A DNA stretch of 64,000 nucleotides from Cephalotrichum gorgonifer (taxonomy: Eukaryota > Ascomycota > Sordariomycetes > Microascales > Microascaceae). Below, piece by piece: positions 1-12,500 of this stretch (position 1 is the stretch's first letter; each line of letters opens with the position of its first letter). The stretch is taken from contig ONZQ02000002.1 of assembly GCA_900312665.1 (NCBI GenBank), positions 1,978,200 to 2,042,199 of the forward strand. Reading direction: 5' to 3'. The notes under the pieces were generated by a model. The model was not told where the DNA came from. It was given only the letters and a program-made list of their open reading frames with translations, and did not search any database. A program made the position numbers and the translations under genes.

Positions 1-1713
1 GAAGACGTGCTGGTTGAATTCCTGCTGCAGCTTCTCGTTGGCGTAGTTAATGCAGAACTGCTCGAACGAGTTCTTAGCAAAGTGCTCGAAGCCGTAGATA
101 TCCAAAACGCCGATGAACGAGGAGACGCGACCCAGTACTTCGTCAGTCGCAAGACTTCGGTTGATGGTTTCCACCAGCCAGTCAAACAGACTAGAGTAGA
201 TGAACTTCGCTACAGAGTCTCGCACGACGAGGGCCTGGGCCTGGCTGAGGTTCGACACGATCTTCTCGCCACGGGTGATGAGCTGCTTCTTGACGATCCA
301 CTTTGCGAATTCCGTTGTGTCCACGCCAAGAATGGCACAGGCTTGCTGCAGAGACTCTTCCGTCGGTGAGAGGACGCTGTCATTGCGGGATGCCGTGATC
401 TTCACATTTCCAAGGTGCAGAAGACCGGCCAGGAGCTTGAAGATGGCGTCTTGCTGGCTGTCCCGCACTCCAACCATCGACAACGATTTCCTCGTCGCCA
501 GGTATTCTGCCTTGTCGTCGACACCATCGATCGATGGGCAGTTCCCTTGGTTCAGGTACTCGTACTGCTCTATCGGGAGGATATTAAGTTCTTTGCGCAT
601 TGCATCGGTGGCACCGGCAACGAGCTGGTAGAAGATGTGGTAGTTCCTCTCCTTGAGCGGCTGGAAAACAAGCCTGGACCGTTCGAGGAGGTACGTCCGG
701 ATCTTGGCGCCGATGATGTTGGTCTGCTTGTCGAACATAATCTCGATGTATTTACCGAATCTCGACGAGTTGTCGTTTCTCGTCGTCTTGGCGTTACCAA
801 AGGCTTCCATGATGGGATTTGTCGCGAGGATCTGCTCTTCCGTCGCACTCATGGCTTCAGACTTCTTGGAGCGCGAGCCTACGTTATCGGGTGACTCTCT
901 CGTCGCGAAGTAGCGCATGATGTATTTCGCACTGACGGTCTTGCCAGCACCGGACTCGCCAGAAACCACAACGGTCTGGTTCTTTCCGCTCCGAAGCATG
1001 TCCCTGAGGGTGGGGTGTCAGTATTTAGTCAGAGCGGTGTCATTCGGGAGCAGGATGCGCATACATGAAAGCCTCTTCGGCAATGGCGAAGAGATGCGGT
1101 GCCTGTGTGGCCCTCTGTTTCCCAGCGTACACCTGGACCATTCCAGGCACGTATAGCGAGTCCACCCTTGCGAAGGGGTTCGTCGCGATTAGAACGATAC
1201 CGCTGTATGTGTAGATTTCCTTTTGGGCATATCGCAGTCGTATCGCTTGGAGCACTGTGGGAGGAAACACGAACGGACGGTCAGCTCAAGTCCGTAACAA
1301 GTTCAGGGCAGCGTGAGGCAGTATCCTTTATGGGTTTCCGCACCTGCTGGCTCGTTCAGATGAGACAAGTTTGTTAAGTCATCGCTGGCTTCGAGCATCG
1401 CCGGGTTCATCAGGGGAGGGAGGGCAGGGTCACTCCCCGCGGCCAGGGCCTCGGTGGAGACCTCGATGGATTTTGTCTATCAAGGAAGTTCAAGTCAGCC
1501 AGCCATATAGAGACGATCAAGCGTGCGAATGCCCTGTCGCTTGATTTCGAAGATGGGTGGGTGGACGGATGGTAATACCTCGCCATTTTCCAGCTGGAAG
1601 ACGAGAGTCGCCTTGTCTCCATCGACGGTCTTCTTAACGAGCTCTGACGGCACCCAGCCCTCTGTCGGATCTGGCTGCCAGGCCCTCGTCCCTACCTCGT
1701 AGGCGGAGGTCAT
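1..1713 (-). CDS. myo2: Class V myosin heavy chain (N-terminal motor part; 3' end outside window)
   Basis: Actin-based motor for polarised transport of vesicles and organelles. The start at 1713 gives MTSAYEVGTRAWQPDP, the SH3-like N-terminal domain of fungal class V myosins. Exons read as 1579-1713, 1344-1476, 1065-1254 and 1-1003, running off the left edge. The motor domain follows: FPPTVLQAIRLRYAQKEIYT, then the P-loop GESGAGKT just inside exon 4, switch I NDNSSRFGKY, and near the window edge switch II DIYGFEHF followed by FEQFCINYANEKLQQ. The end of the motor, the IQ motifs, the coiled coil and the DIL cargo domain would lie outside the window. The SH3-like N-terminus and motor sequence favour class V over class I or II. 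Family assignment is very secure; the symbol is by analogy with yeast. Confidence 0.95.
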
Positions 1714-3295
1714 TGTTGAAATAGGACGCCTGGTCGAGGCGAGGATGTGTTGAGCAGGAGGGGGATGTCGGGCTTGGAGACGAGGGAACGCAGCGGCGGG
1801 ATGATCGCTGGTGCAAAGTCGCACATTGGCTGGACCTAAGTCGGGAGAGTCGCGTCTAGTTTGGTCCTCGAATTCAGGCCGGGACAGGGAGAGGTGTTGC
1901 TCCTGGATGGAGAAGCTGATGTCGGCCTAAGCAAGGCAAAGGGAGGATGGAAGACGTGTCGGATACACACAACCAACCAAAGAAAGGATGGATGGCTATT
2001 ATTACGTGGCTGAGTATAATGCACGAGGCTGATGGGGAGGTTGCGCAATGGCAATCGCAGTGCGCATAAGAATGGACGGACTCGGGTCAAGAAGGGATGG
2101 CCGGAGTCAAAGGGCGTATCAAAGAGGGGAGATAAAGAGTGCCGGATAGGTCCCTGGGCATGGCAAGAGAAACCCGGAGGAATGAATCAGGAATCAGGAG
2201 CACTTCTAGAAGAAGCTGTGAACTGAAGGCCGGTTAGGACAGCTCGACGCTCTCTCCTATTCTGAAGGGTCCAGGAAAATTACCAGCATAAGTTGAGCTA
2301 ATATGGACGTCTAATTGGCTGGAAAGGGGGCGCGCACTGACCTTAGCCCATCTCTTGGATCCTCTCTCCCGCCTTTGTCTCCTCCGCACTCCACCCGCGT
2401 TCTAATGCCTGCGGGTCTTAATAACAGTGACACAAGTCTGAATACTTTTGTACTTTTAGCGCTCGTACTTGGACAACTGACTGCCTCCATCAACCCATCG
2501 TTTGTACATTTCGCCGTACAAGTACTGTCGCCCCTGGGTCCATATACCTCCGGCTCGCGCCTAGGTCATCATCCGGGCCCGCCGCCATGATACCTGTATA
2601 CTAGTAAAAGTACGAGTACGGGGTGTTAGATGGCAATGTTGCTTCGGTCCTGAGATCTGGGGCATCTCGGTCCAACGGCGGTGTGGAACGCCACCCTTCT
2701 GCACCGTCAAGCCTGAAACACCAAGCTAGCTGATGGATGGTGGGACCAGGACGGGAGCTAAAGGATGTATTACTCGTACTCTAGACATCGCTAAGGGCCC
2801 TATACTCGGTGTACGGGGATGGGTGAAGAGGTCGCCAATCATCACGATGCCATGCCTGTGCAATTACACCAAAAAAGGCGAGGCCGAGGATGGGGTTGCC
2901 AAGCGCCACGATGTTTGAAAACCTACATAATGGAAAGGCAGGACCGGAAATGAATCGGGAATTAGTCGTGGCCGCCAATCACTATGATGCTCGTATTTGT
3001 TTGTACTCATGCTCGTACTCGTACTCGGCGTAACACAGGACGAAGAAGGCGCCGCCGAACGCGTCTCCTTGTCAAATGGGAGTTACGTGATGGCATGGTG
3101 CATTGAAATGATGTATTGAAGTGATGTGTTGAATCTACCTGAAATCTCCACCTTTTGTATGTAAGTGTAGTTGAGCACTCGACACGCCTGTATCCTCCAT
3201 TTTCTCTACCCAAAAAAATGCCATCTGACGCCGTTCTATTTACATCCGTGACAGGCCCCAAAATGCAGGAGGAGCCAGGCCAGATCGACGCTTGC
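1714..3295. other. Intergenic: myosin V promoter and 3' flank of the serine-synthesis gene
   Basis: No credible gene in 1.6 kb. It holds the upstream region of the myosin gene. Words of the TACGAGTAC/TACTCGTAC type occur at 2610-2619, 2771-2780 and 3012-3028, and a short 13-bp tandem repeat lies at 3101-3134. Open frames here are short and show no family similarity. Confidence 0.7.
3101..3134. repeat. Short tandem repeat, 13-bp unit
   Basis: Two near-identical 13-bp units (attgaaatgatgt, attgaagtgatgt) are followed by a partial third (gttgaatc). They lie in intergenic DNA downstream of the phosphoglycerate dehydrogenase gene. Confidence 0.7.
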
Positions 3296-5257
3296 TTAGT
3301 ACAGGATCCTAGTCAGGATTCTCGCTGTTCGATGAGTTAGTAACATGAACCCAAGGGCAGGAGGGTCCTTGTAATAAGTAGCACATACAGCTCAGGGCGT
3401 CCAGTTGCTCGGAGATCAGCTTGAGGTCTTCCGTCTTCACGTCGCTAATGTCGGCCATGAGGTAGGCAGTCTGTTCCACCTGGGTTAGCCAAATCACATT
3501 TCCTCCAACCTAGGCCCTTCTGCCAGATAAGGAACACTTACATCGTCCTTGCTGTCGCTGATCTGCTTGTCGACGTTGTGGTCGCCGAGAATGCCGTTCA
3601 CTGCAATGCCGCTGTTAACCATGTCATTCGCCCACTGCTAATACTGTATGCTGCCATTTACCTTTACGCAAAACACCGGGAACGTTGTGATGTATGTAGA
3701 TGACCTAAAATTCCCCGGTCAATGTTAGGAGTGCCGTTCTCGCCGTGAGAAATAGATTCGGGAAGGAAGGACGGTACGCACCCGTGCGTGGTTGGGCTCC
3801 TCAGAGGTGAGCGATCGGAGGTTCACCTCCGGCATGTTCACACTTCCGAGCGTTGTGCCCTGGTTGATATACCTCACCAGAGCCTCACCCACTGCGTATT
3901 GGCACAGGCCGTGTTAGCTAATCATGATCATGAAAAAAAAAGGGGGGGAAGGGAAGAGGGGCTCCAGGTGGGTAGTAGGAACCACGATGAATTTAATTTA
4001 CCTTCAATACCGATTCCACGCTGGGCTTCCTCAGTGCTGCCTCCAATATGGGGGCTGAGTATGAGGTTCTTGAGGGCACGAAGTTGCTCCCCCCACTGGT
4101 TGAGATCGTTGTTGAAGTAGTCGCCGTTGGCGGCCGGCTCATTAGGGTACACATCGAGTGCCGCTCCGGCAAGCTTGCCCGAGGACATGGCCTCAATGAG
4201 GGCCGGGATGTCGACGACAGTTCCGCGGCTGGCGTTGATCAGGTAAGACCCGTTCTTCATCTTGGCGAACTGGTCTTGAGACATCATCTTCCTCGTCTCC
4301 GGCAGGTCGGGGACATGAAGAGAGACGAAGTCAGCCTCAGCTAGGAGGTCGTCCAGCTTGGCAACCTGCCTCGCCACACCCATGGCCATGAGGCTGACCA
4401 CGTCGTAGTAGATCACCTTCATCCCCATAGCCTCAGCTAGTACCGAGAGCTGGGAGCCGATGTGTCCATATCCGACGATACCTTTTTGGGGCGAAATCGA
4501 TGGTCAGATCCCTTCATATCTACGGCGGGGAGCTCTCCGCGGCGGGTGGGGGGGGCCTTACCGAGTGTCTTTCCCCTGACCTCCCAGCACTTGTTGCTAA
4601 CCTTGTTCCAGGTGCCGCGGTGCATCTCCATAGAACGATCGCCGAGCTGGCGAGCCAAGACGATGATCTCAGCGATGACTAGCTCAGCAACACTCCTAGA
4701 GTTGGCAAAGGGAGAGTTGAAGACGGCGATGCCCTGCTTCGCGGCATACTCCAGGTCGACCTGGTTCGTACCGATGCAGAAACAGCCGATAACCAGCAGG
4801 TTCTTCGCCTCCCGGAGGACCTTCTCGGTGAGCTTCGTCTTGGAACGAATGCCGAGAACGTGTACATCACTACGTCACCATCCGGAAACGCGTCTCACCT
4901 TAGCCACGATTTCTCGAAACGCACACGGCGGTCACTACCACCACCAAAAAATGAAGCTTGGGCTTACCGGATCTTCTCGATGAGCTCCGCCTCGGGAAGT
5001 GAGGTCTTGAGGCTTTCTACCTGGTATCCCTGCTCGGAGAGGATATCCCGGCCGGTCTGGTTGACATTCTCCAGGAGCAGAATCTTGATGCTCTGGGTGT
5101 CGAAGGGGGTCAGGGTCTTGGGCGGCCTCTTGTTCGAGTCGGGTCCCAGAGATCCTATCGTCGGCGGGACGCTGAAGCTAGTTGCCGGCGAGGCGGAGTA
5201 GGACAGGCTGTAAGAGACCTGAGGGGCGGCCTTGATCTCCTGCGCGGGTGTAGCCAT
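3296..5257 (-). CDS. SER3: D-3-phosphoglycerate dehydrogenase
   Basis: Catalyses the NAD-dependent first committed step of serine synthesis from 3-phosphoglycerate, in the cytosol. Eight exons: 4968-5257, 4562-4869, 4002-4481, 3782-3891, 3662-3704, 3542-3600, 3389-3479 and 3296-3324. They sum to 1410 nt, or 469 residues, the usual fungal length. The Rossmann dinucleotide motif spans the exon 2/3 junction (GxxGYGHIGSQ), and the family motifs SRGTVVDIPAL, DVYPNEP and LSPHIGGSTEEAQ follow. A C-terminal ACT domain (VIYIHHNVPGVLRKVN to YLMADISDVKTEDL) provides likely serine feedback inhibition. The last exon is only 29 nt and encodes RILTRILY after a GTATGT/TACTAAC/CAG intron; reading through that intron gives a false tail. 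The start at 5257 opens a serine- and proline-rich N-terminal extension typical of fungal enzymes. Confidence 0.96.
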
Positions 5258-6567
5258 TACGTCTGTTGGTAGTGTCTCTTTCCCTTAAACTCTCACTCTG
5301 AAGTTCTCTCTAGCTTCTCCTTTGCCTCGCTGAGGTCAATTGATCGGGCTATCAGCGTCTCGGGTAACAAGATAATGAAGTGGATGAGAAGATTAATGCT
5401 TTGTCTTCTTGCAAGCAAGTTCTCGGGCGTCAAGCTTCATAAAAGGACGAGGATACAAGTTTATGGCTGAGTCACTGGAGGAGGATGACTCTGTATTCGC
5501 TCGTACGTAATAAACCTCAAAAGTATCACTGTTCTATGAGTATACATCAACAACCCCCCCCCTTGCCCCACACGCCAAACGTGTGCCGTTCGCCACGGGG
5601 AGAGAAATTTTTCAGCTATTCCTCCGAAGGGTTCTCCATAGGTGGGTGTCCGACAAGCACGACATCCAGCTCTAGTTGGCCGCAGTAGCGCTTTCGGTGC
5701 CCCAAAGATCCAGAACACACTGGTAGCGGATAGGTAGCGCACTAAGAGTCACGCCACTCCGACTTCGCTCGTTCCGGCACCGACAATGACGCAAGGTACG
5801 TCCATTCCTCGCTCTATTTCCGCGGCTAAATGGGGTGCTGAAGGTCCATGGAGCTCATTGAGCCGATGCTCAATTCCTCTCCGTCATGGGTTGTAGTTTT
5901 GCCCTATAAACACCTTCAATTACATGCGCCAAATTGCACGTGTTTGGGTTCTGATGCTGATTGCGGGGGAGGGGTAATAAAGTCAACCCGAATTGGCATG
6001 GCGGGGTCGAGAAAAAACAATTCACCATTTGCATTTGCACATAGAGGGGTTGTTGGTCTTTGTCCGAGGACTGGACTGGTACGCTTTTCGTACATCCATA
6101 CCGATTCATGTGTACTCGTAGATTATTTGGCACATGGCAGAGAGAAACATGATCTTCAATAGCCTAAGACGCTGAAAACGAACGGGATGTGATACACACA
6201 CCCCTTGTCATTACGTGTATTAATAAAAAGGTGCGACTCGTAAGTATAAAGGATCAAATTCATCGGGGCAGTCACAGGAGGACAGGCTGCTGCAAAGCGA
6301 ACCCGATGTTGCACATGTATACCCAGCTCAAGCCAAGTTGATTATCTCCACATATGAAGCGCATCATCGAAGTCCTCCGTTACCCACACCACCTTTCACC
6401 ACCACTTCGGGTCAAGAGACCCGGTAGAACCGACGCCAGATGCTCATCTTCCCCGTGTATGACGACAATTTTGGCTTGACAAAAAACAAAAGGGGGCAGA
6501 GAGGACACAAAAACGAGATGGCAAAGGTGGCCGTGACAAGCCTGGCATAGCGGCTTATTCAACCCGA
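5258..6567. other. Intergenic: promoter of PGDH and 3' flank of NAP1
   Basis: Nothing gene-like was recognised in 1.3 kb. It must hold the phosphoglycerate dehydrogenase promoter and the NAP1 3' UTR. Only short, low-quality open frames are present. Confidence 0.65.
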
Positions 6568-8202
6568 TCAGCTTTGCTTGCACTCCGCCGCCTCTTTGCT
6601 GGGCTTCCCGGCATCGTCCTGTTTTCTGGTCAGCAATCCGAACGAGCAGGCAGCGGGAGAGTGAAGTGAAATGGCCTTACGTCGTCATCAGAGTCGTCCT
6701 CATCCTGGTCGTCGCTAAGATCATCCTCATCGTCGTCGTCGTCCTCATCGTACTGAATGTCGTCGAGATCATCCTCATCCATCTCCTCGTACTGAAGAGC
6801 CTCGCCAGTGAACCAGTCGATAGCCCTGGGGATCAGCTTCTCCTTGATATCCTCGCCCAGCTGGTAGTCTACCTCCAACCGAACCTCGATATCGGACATG
6901 GCGTCGTTGTCATCCTCATCGGTGGGCGGGGCAGGAGGCGCGAAGAAGTTGAAGAAGGATTCCGTGGGAATGGACTTCTTGACAACACGAGTCTGCTTGG
7001 TGTCTACGATGGTAATGTTAGCACAGCAAGATACATTCGAACGCACCCACCTACACACGCACACACGTAGGTAGGGGCGAGAGTGCGTCCAGTACTTACT
7101 CTTGTTTCTTTGCTTCTTGCTCTCGATACGGACCGTCAGGTCGTTTCCGGCCTTCCACTCAATCTCCTCGCCCTCGGCGTGATCGTAGATGAAGTCACCG
7201 CCGTATCCGCTCTCGGTCTGGTAGAAGTAGGTCTTGGAGAGGGTCTTGTTGGTGAAGAACTCGTTCTCAGCGAACTCGAAGATGAGTCGGAAGCCGGGCT
7301 TATCGAGATACTCCATCCGAATGTCGACCAAGTGCTTCAGCGCGGCCTCATCCCGGTCTGTGATCATCTCCGCGAGCGAAACCTGATTCTTCATCGCCGA
7401 TAGCCAGAACTCGGGTATGCCATTGACGGGCTCCGTCTCGGCCTCGGCAGGCTTCTCGGCCTGCTCGGCGGGCTTGGAATCTTCGTCTTCGGGATCCCTC
7501 TCGCTCTCTAGGATCTCGTCGCCCTCCTTAATCTCCTGCTCGGAAGGTTCCGCCTTGCCGTTGACGATCTCGGCGCGCTTCTGGTACAGCGGGGTGAACT
7601 TGGCGAAGTACTTCTTCTCCAACTCGAGGACTTCCTCCTGGAACTCGGCCTCCAACTTGGCGTGCTCCTTCTGGATACCCTTGAGGCCCGCCACCCGACG
7701 ACGGACGGAGGTGGGGAGGGACTCGACGTAGCCTGACGACCGGCCGACCAGGCTGCCGAGCCGTCCCTGGATCATCTGGAGAATCCTGGGGTCTTGAGCG
7801 AAGATGGAAGCGGCGGTACGATCGAGGTCCTCTGCGTGGGTGGTGCGTCGAGTTAGAAATGCTATGTCATGGCGGGGTAGATCACTTCGATGCCCCCCAA
7901 CATACCTTCCTTGATGCTGGACACGCCGGGCTGCTGCGCGTGTGAAGAGATGGGCGCATTGTTGGCCGGAGTGTTTTGCGGGGTCCTAGAGTAGAGAAGA
8001 GGAAATTAGCACCGACATATCTACGTCGAGTATGGGCAGTGTGGCTGGGGGTGAGGTGAGGGGCACAGAAGATCGCGAGGACGCGTGCGGTGTGCCAACG
8101 GAATGCTGTTATAAGGCCCCAAGCGGGGGAATGAGGTTTATTGGGGCGAACTTACGGCGCAGTGTACGACTCGGGGCGCTTGTTGCGGATAGGCTCGGCC
8201 AT
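6568..8202 (-). CDS. nap1: Nucleosome assembly protein 1 (NAP1 family histone chaperone)
   Basis: H2A-H2B chaperone that shuttles between cytoplasm and nucleus. Exons 8156-8202, 7906-7985, 7100-7831, 6681-7003 and 6568-6618 give 410 residues. The start at 8202 reads MAEPIRNKRPESYTAP. The long dimerisation helix (GLKGIQKEHAKLEAEFQEEV), the NAP fold with IPEFWLSAMKNQ, LVDIRMEYLDKPGFRLIFEF and VKKSIPTESFFNFFAPP, and a very acidic D/E tail are all present. The last intron (6619-6680) uses the acceptor after AAACAG; the final exon reads DDAGKPSKEAAECKQS and stops, leaving a C-terminal CKQS CaaX-like box, as animal and plant NAP1 proteins end in CKQQ. The central intron (7004-7099) carries a CA-rich stretch. 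Confidence 0.96.
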
Positions 8203-9582
8203 CTTGATGGTTGCTGGACGAGAATACTGTGGTGGTTGTTGGTGAGGCTGAAGAAGATCTGGGGACGGGACGGTGTGGAAGGGTTGAGGTGGTATTAGTA
8301 TGGTACTAAAGTAGACGAGATTTTTACCCACCTGAAATCCTTTTGGGGTAAGAGCGATGGGAGGCGAAGTTTGTTTGGCCTCGGTCGGTTTGTGCGTCGC
8401 ACCCAGTTACCAGTTACTAACAGATGGACCTCTCAAAAGTCCAATTTTTTTCTTCACTAAACCGCCGCCCCCGGGACCCAGTAATAACTTTTACTTTTGC
8501 TTTTAGGTTTCCATATTTTCTTCACCCCCACTCCCCACTACAAGTACGAGTACTCGTATCCTGTATTTCCCATAGCAACCGACCGAGGGCGAGGGCGCCC
8601 AGGACGGGGGAAGTCCCTTTAATACACAAGTATTGGTGCAGTGCAGTCTTGCAGTGCCTCTCCCACTCCGTACGAGTACTCGTAGTTGAGCCTCTCCAGC
8701 GCATGACTTCGGCGGTCGAGTTTCCCCGGTGCCAAGATACTGAACTGCGGCGGACCCTAGACGTTTCTCGAAGCAATCCAGCTCGCCACTCTGTTCTATT
8801 ACAAGTACACTACTATATAGTGGGGATGGACCGGGTCTGAAATGCAGAAGCGTACGAGTGTGGATGCGAGTACAGTACACGGGTTGCTGTCCATGCATCA
8901 AGTAAGTGGCGGAAAGCGACTTAGCGGTAAAGATGGAGGGTGAGTGCCATTACCGGAGAGCACAATGTTGAAGCTGGGCAGCTGGCGAATCCCAGTTTCG
9001 TCCCCCACCCAGGCAGAGGCAACAAGCCTTCTTGTTGGAACACGACGCGTGCATCATGTTGAGTCATATGGTGGGCCAGGAGAGCCGGGGGGTACGTACA
9101 GACAAGTACATGCTAGTGCAAGTACTCGTACTTTGCACGGGAGGCAGCTCAACATTGTGGGCGGAGTGGCTCCGCGCCACTCTTCACCTACCCCTTCACC
9201 TTGTAATGAAATAGCCCCGTTAGCTGCACATAATAATCATGCAGGTACCAAGTGTTAATAGCTATCTTATCTCAGCGTCCAGTGAGCGCTTCATGAGGCT
9301 CAAACTCTCGTCAACGTGCCTGTGATCGTTCCGCGCCCCGGCTTGTCGCAGTCAGCTCAGTGTTCCGTCCTAAGCGATCTCATTATAATCGAGCTCACTG
9401 GGGCCGTCCCTGTCGCCTGCACGCTCGACTAGGAATCTCAGCTTCGCCTTGATAGCATTTTCTCATGACTTGACTCCGGCGTAGGCCATGTGAGACGGCT
9501 AGACTTAACCCACATATCAGGAGTTGGTTCTCGGCCTCACCCAGCACCGTCCCGCGGGTTGATACCGGAGCGGGCGGGCGAC
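8203..9582. other. Divergent intergenic region between NAP1 and the P5B ATPase
   Basis: The shared 1.4-kb upstream region of two divergently transcribed genes. It has the densest run of the TACGAGTACTCGTA-type words in the window (8543-8558, 8670-8684, 9119-9132), a palindrome ACTATATAGT near 8812 and a small GC-rich hairpin at 9157-9180. No coding potential was recognised. Confidence 0.7.
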
Positions 9583-12500
9583 ATGGACGAAGACGTGGAT
9601 CACGGCGGGGATCCGCCCGGCTCGTACAGTGGGAATGGTCACGCACCATTCTATAATATCCCTGCGAACCAGAGCGCCTCCAGTATTTTCGAAGATGTCG
9701 AGATGGCACAGAATGAGGTTTGTATTCGGCACAACTACCTCAGGACTCCGGATAGCGCCGTATTCTCTAACCTTGCCGTACCGTTCTTATTAGCAATTTG
9801 CCGGGCCGATGGCGGAAAGCCTGCCTACAAGTCTCTCCGCCTTCTCCCATCGCCGGTCGCGGGCAGACTCAGTCACCAGCTACACGTATCACCAGGATGA
9901 GGATGAGGATGAAGTCCCGGTCCCGGTGTCTTTGTACGGCGAAGCCGACTTTGGAGACTTTGAACCTGATCACGACGACGAGTTTGACAACGAGAGTCTG
10001 CTTGATATTCGCGACGACATCCCAGACTACGTGTCTCGCCGACGGTCATCGACGCTGTCTCGATCCTCTGCTCGCGCTCGCCTCCTTCGACGTGATAGTG
10101 CCCCCTCAGTCGCCTCCACGCGAACAGTCAGGAGAGTCAGCCAAAAGACGTATCTGGTTAACGAGGACCTTACCATGGTAGTCGCCGGCTTCGAAACCAG
10201 CCGAATAGGATACCTGGCGTATCTCCTGATGTGTATTTTCACCCTGGGAACGGGCTACCTACTCTTTAGATGGATCCCTCGGTGGTACGTAGCGGTAGTG
10301 GGCTCGCCTTGCCCCTTAGGTGACTGCGACTGGGTTGTGGTTGAGGTAGGCCCGTTCCGCATGCTCCCTGAGTTGTGTTCTCTACACCGGTGCTAATGAG
10401 CCCTGCGTTAGAATCAATGGGGTGAGATGTCCATCCTCGAAGTGGAAACAAGGCCGTACGAACGCCCGCTCTCCACCGTCTTCGGCTACACCAACAAGGC
10501 CATGGCGTTCGACGCAGATGACGACTTCGACCCCCTATTACCGGAGCTGCGCATAATTAGCTACCGATACGTGCGCCTCTTCTTCCATCCTGTCAAAGAC
10601 GTATTTGTCCTATTTAACGGGTGGAAGGACCCGGCATGGACCGACGTAAAAGCGGCGCGCTCCGGCGTGGATGCCGAGGAGAAGACCACTAGGGAGGTTG
10701 TTTTCGGGTCGAACCTCATCGATATCGAGCAAAAGTCCATACCGAAACTACTCGTCGATGAAGTAGGCCAAATCCTAATCCGACTTGGATACGGTGATTG
10801 CCCTAGTGCTAATTTGTTTAGGTCTTCCACCCTTTCTATATCTTCCAGGTTGCCAGTTTGATCCTCTGGTCTCTGGACGAATACTACTACTATGCCATTT
10901 GCATATTCTTGATTTCTCTGGGCAGTATTATAAGCACCCTGATCGAAACCCGCGCTGCAAGTTTCTCCTGATATCCTATTCTGCCTAGTGCTGCTCCGAG
11001 CTAACATGACCCCGTTTACTAGACGATGAAGCGCCTACGAGAGATTTCTCGGTTTGAATGCGATGTTCGCGTTCTTAGAAATGGATTTTGTAAGATTCTA
11101 CGAACCTGATCTCAATTTATAGTACTTACTTTGTGACTGTAGGGCGATACATTTCCTCTGGGGACATGGTACCCGGAGATGTATACGAAGTTAGCGACCC
11201 TGGCCTCACTCAGTTCCCAGCCGATAGCCTTCTACTCAGTGGCGATTGCATCGTAAACGAGAGCATGCTCACAGGTAAGATGTTTCAAACCCTGATATCT
11301 CCCCTGCCTCTACCTATCCCCTGTAAGAAAGTCGTTGAGAGTTGCTCACTGAATCTTCTCCATTCGAAGGTGAATCTATCCCGGTTTCGAAGCTGCCAGC
11401 TACAGATGAGACCCTTCATCAGCTTGATCTCGCCGCATCGACCATGTCACCCGGGGTGGGTAGGCATTTCCTCTTCTGCGGCACTAGAATTGTGCGAGCA
11501 CGGCGCCCGCAGGAGGACCGCCACGGGGATGCTGCTGCGCTTGGCCTAGTTGTGCGAACCGGTTTCAACACAACAAAGGGTGCCTTGGTCCGCTCCATGC
11601 TCTTTCCTAAACCTTCAGGGTTCAAGTTCTACCGGGACTCTTTCCGGTACATCAGCGTCATGGCCGTCGTCGCTGCCTTTGGTTTTATTGCATCGCTGGT
11701 CAACTTTATAAGACTCCAAGTCGAGTGGCACGCAATCATCATCCGAGCGTTGGACCTCGTCACCATCGTTGTCCCGCCCGCATTGCCTGCAACGCTTGCT
11801 ATTGGGACGAGCTTCGCTGTCTCCAGACTCAAGGGGAAGCAAATATTCTGCATTAGCCCGCAGAGGGTTAATGTGGCTGGGAAGCTAGATATCATGTGCT
11901 TCGACAAGACAGGAACACTGACAGAGGATGGTCTCGACATTCTTGGCGTCCGCGTCGCCGTGCCAGCGGACGGCAAGTTCAGTGAAACGGTATCGCAGCC
12001 CAGCCAGCTAGCTAAGTTCGCCAGAATCGGCGAATCGGACACCAAGTCGCGCAACCCCTACCGAGACGCACTCTTTACGATGACCACCTGCCATTCCCTT
12101 CGATCTGTGGATGGAGAACTGGTCGGTGACCCCCTGGATGTGAAGATGTTTGGCTTTACCGAGTGGGATTTCGAGGAAGGGAGTCACGGAGCTGGAGATC
12201 ATGACGAAGAGGAGCACGGTGGCATCTCACCGTCTATCGCAAGGCCACCGAGGAACTCTGCCGACCCGTCCGACGGCGATACTCGAGGCGAGGTAAGAGC
12301 TCTTAACCCCAGCGTTTTTCGGAATTAGGGGATCGGCTACTGACGCCAAGTTAGACCTTGTTGGAACTTGGAATCCTGAAATCTTTCGAGTTCGTCTCGG
12401 AACTGCGCCGTGCCAGTGTGATTGTGAGGCGGTTTGGACAGCGGAGTGGTGATGTATACGTCAAGGGGGCCCCCGAGGCTCTGAAGGGCATATGTCGCGA

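Noticed and set aside
6666..7070. Hydrophobic plus-strand frame opposite NAP1
   Set aside because: Antisense of the acidic D/E tail gives Val/Ile runs; an artefact.
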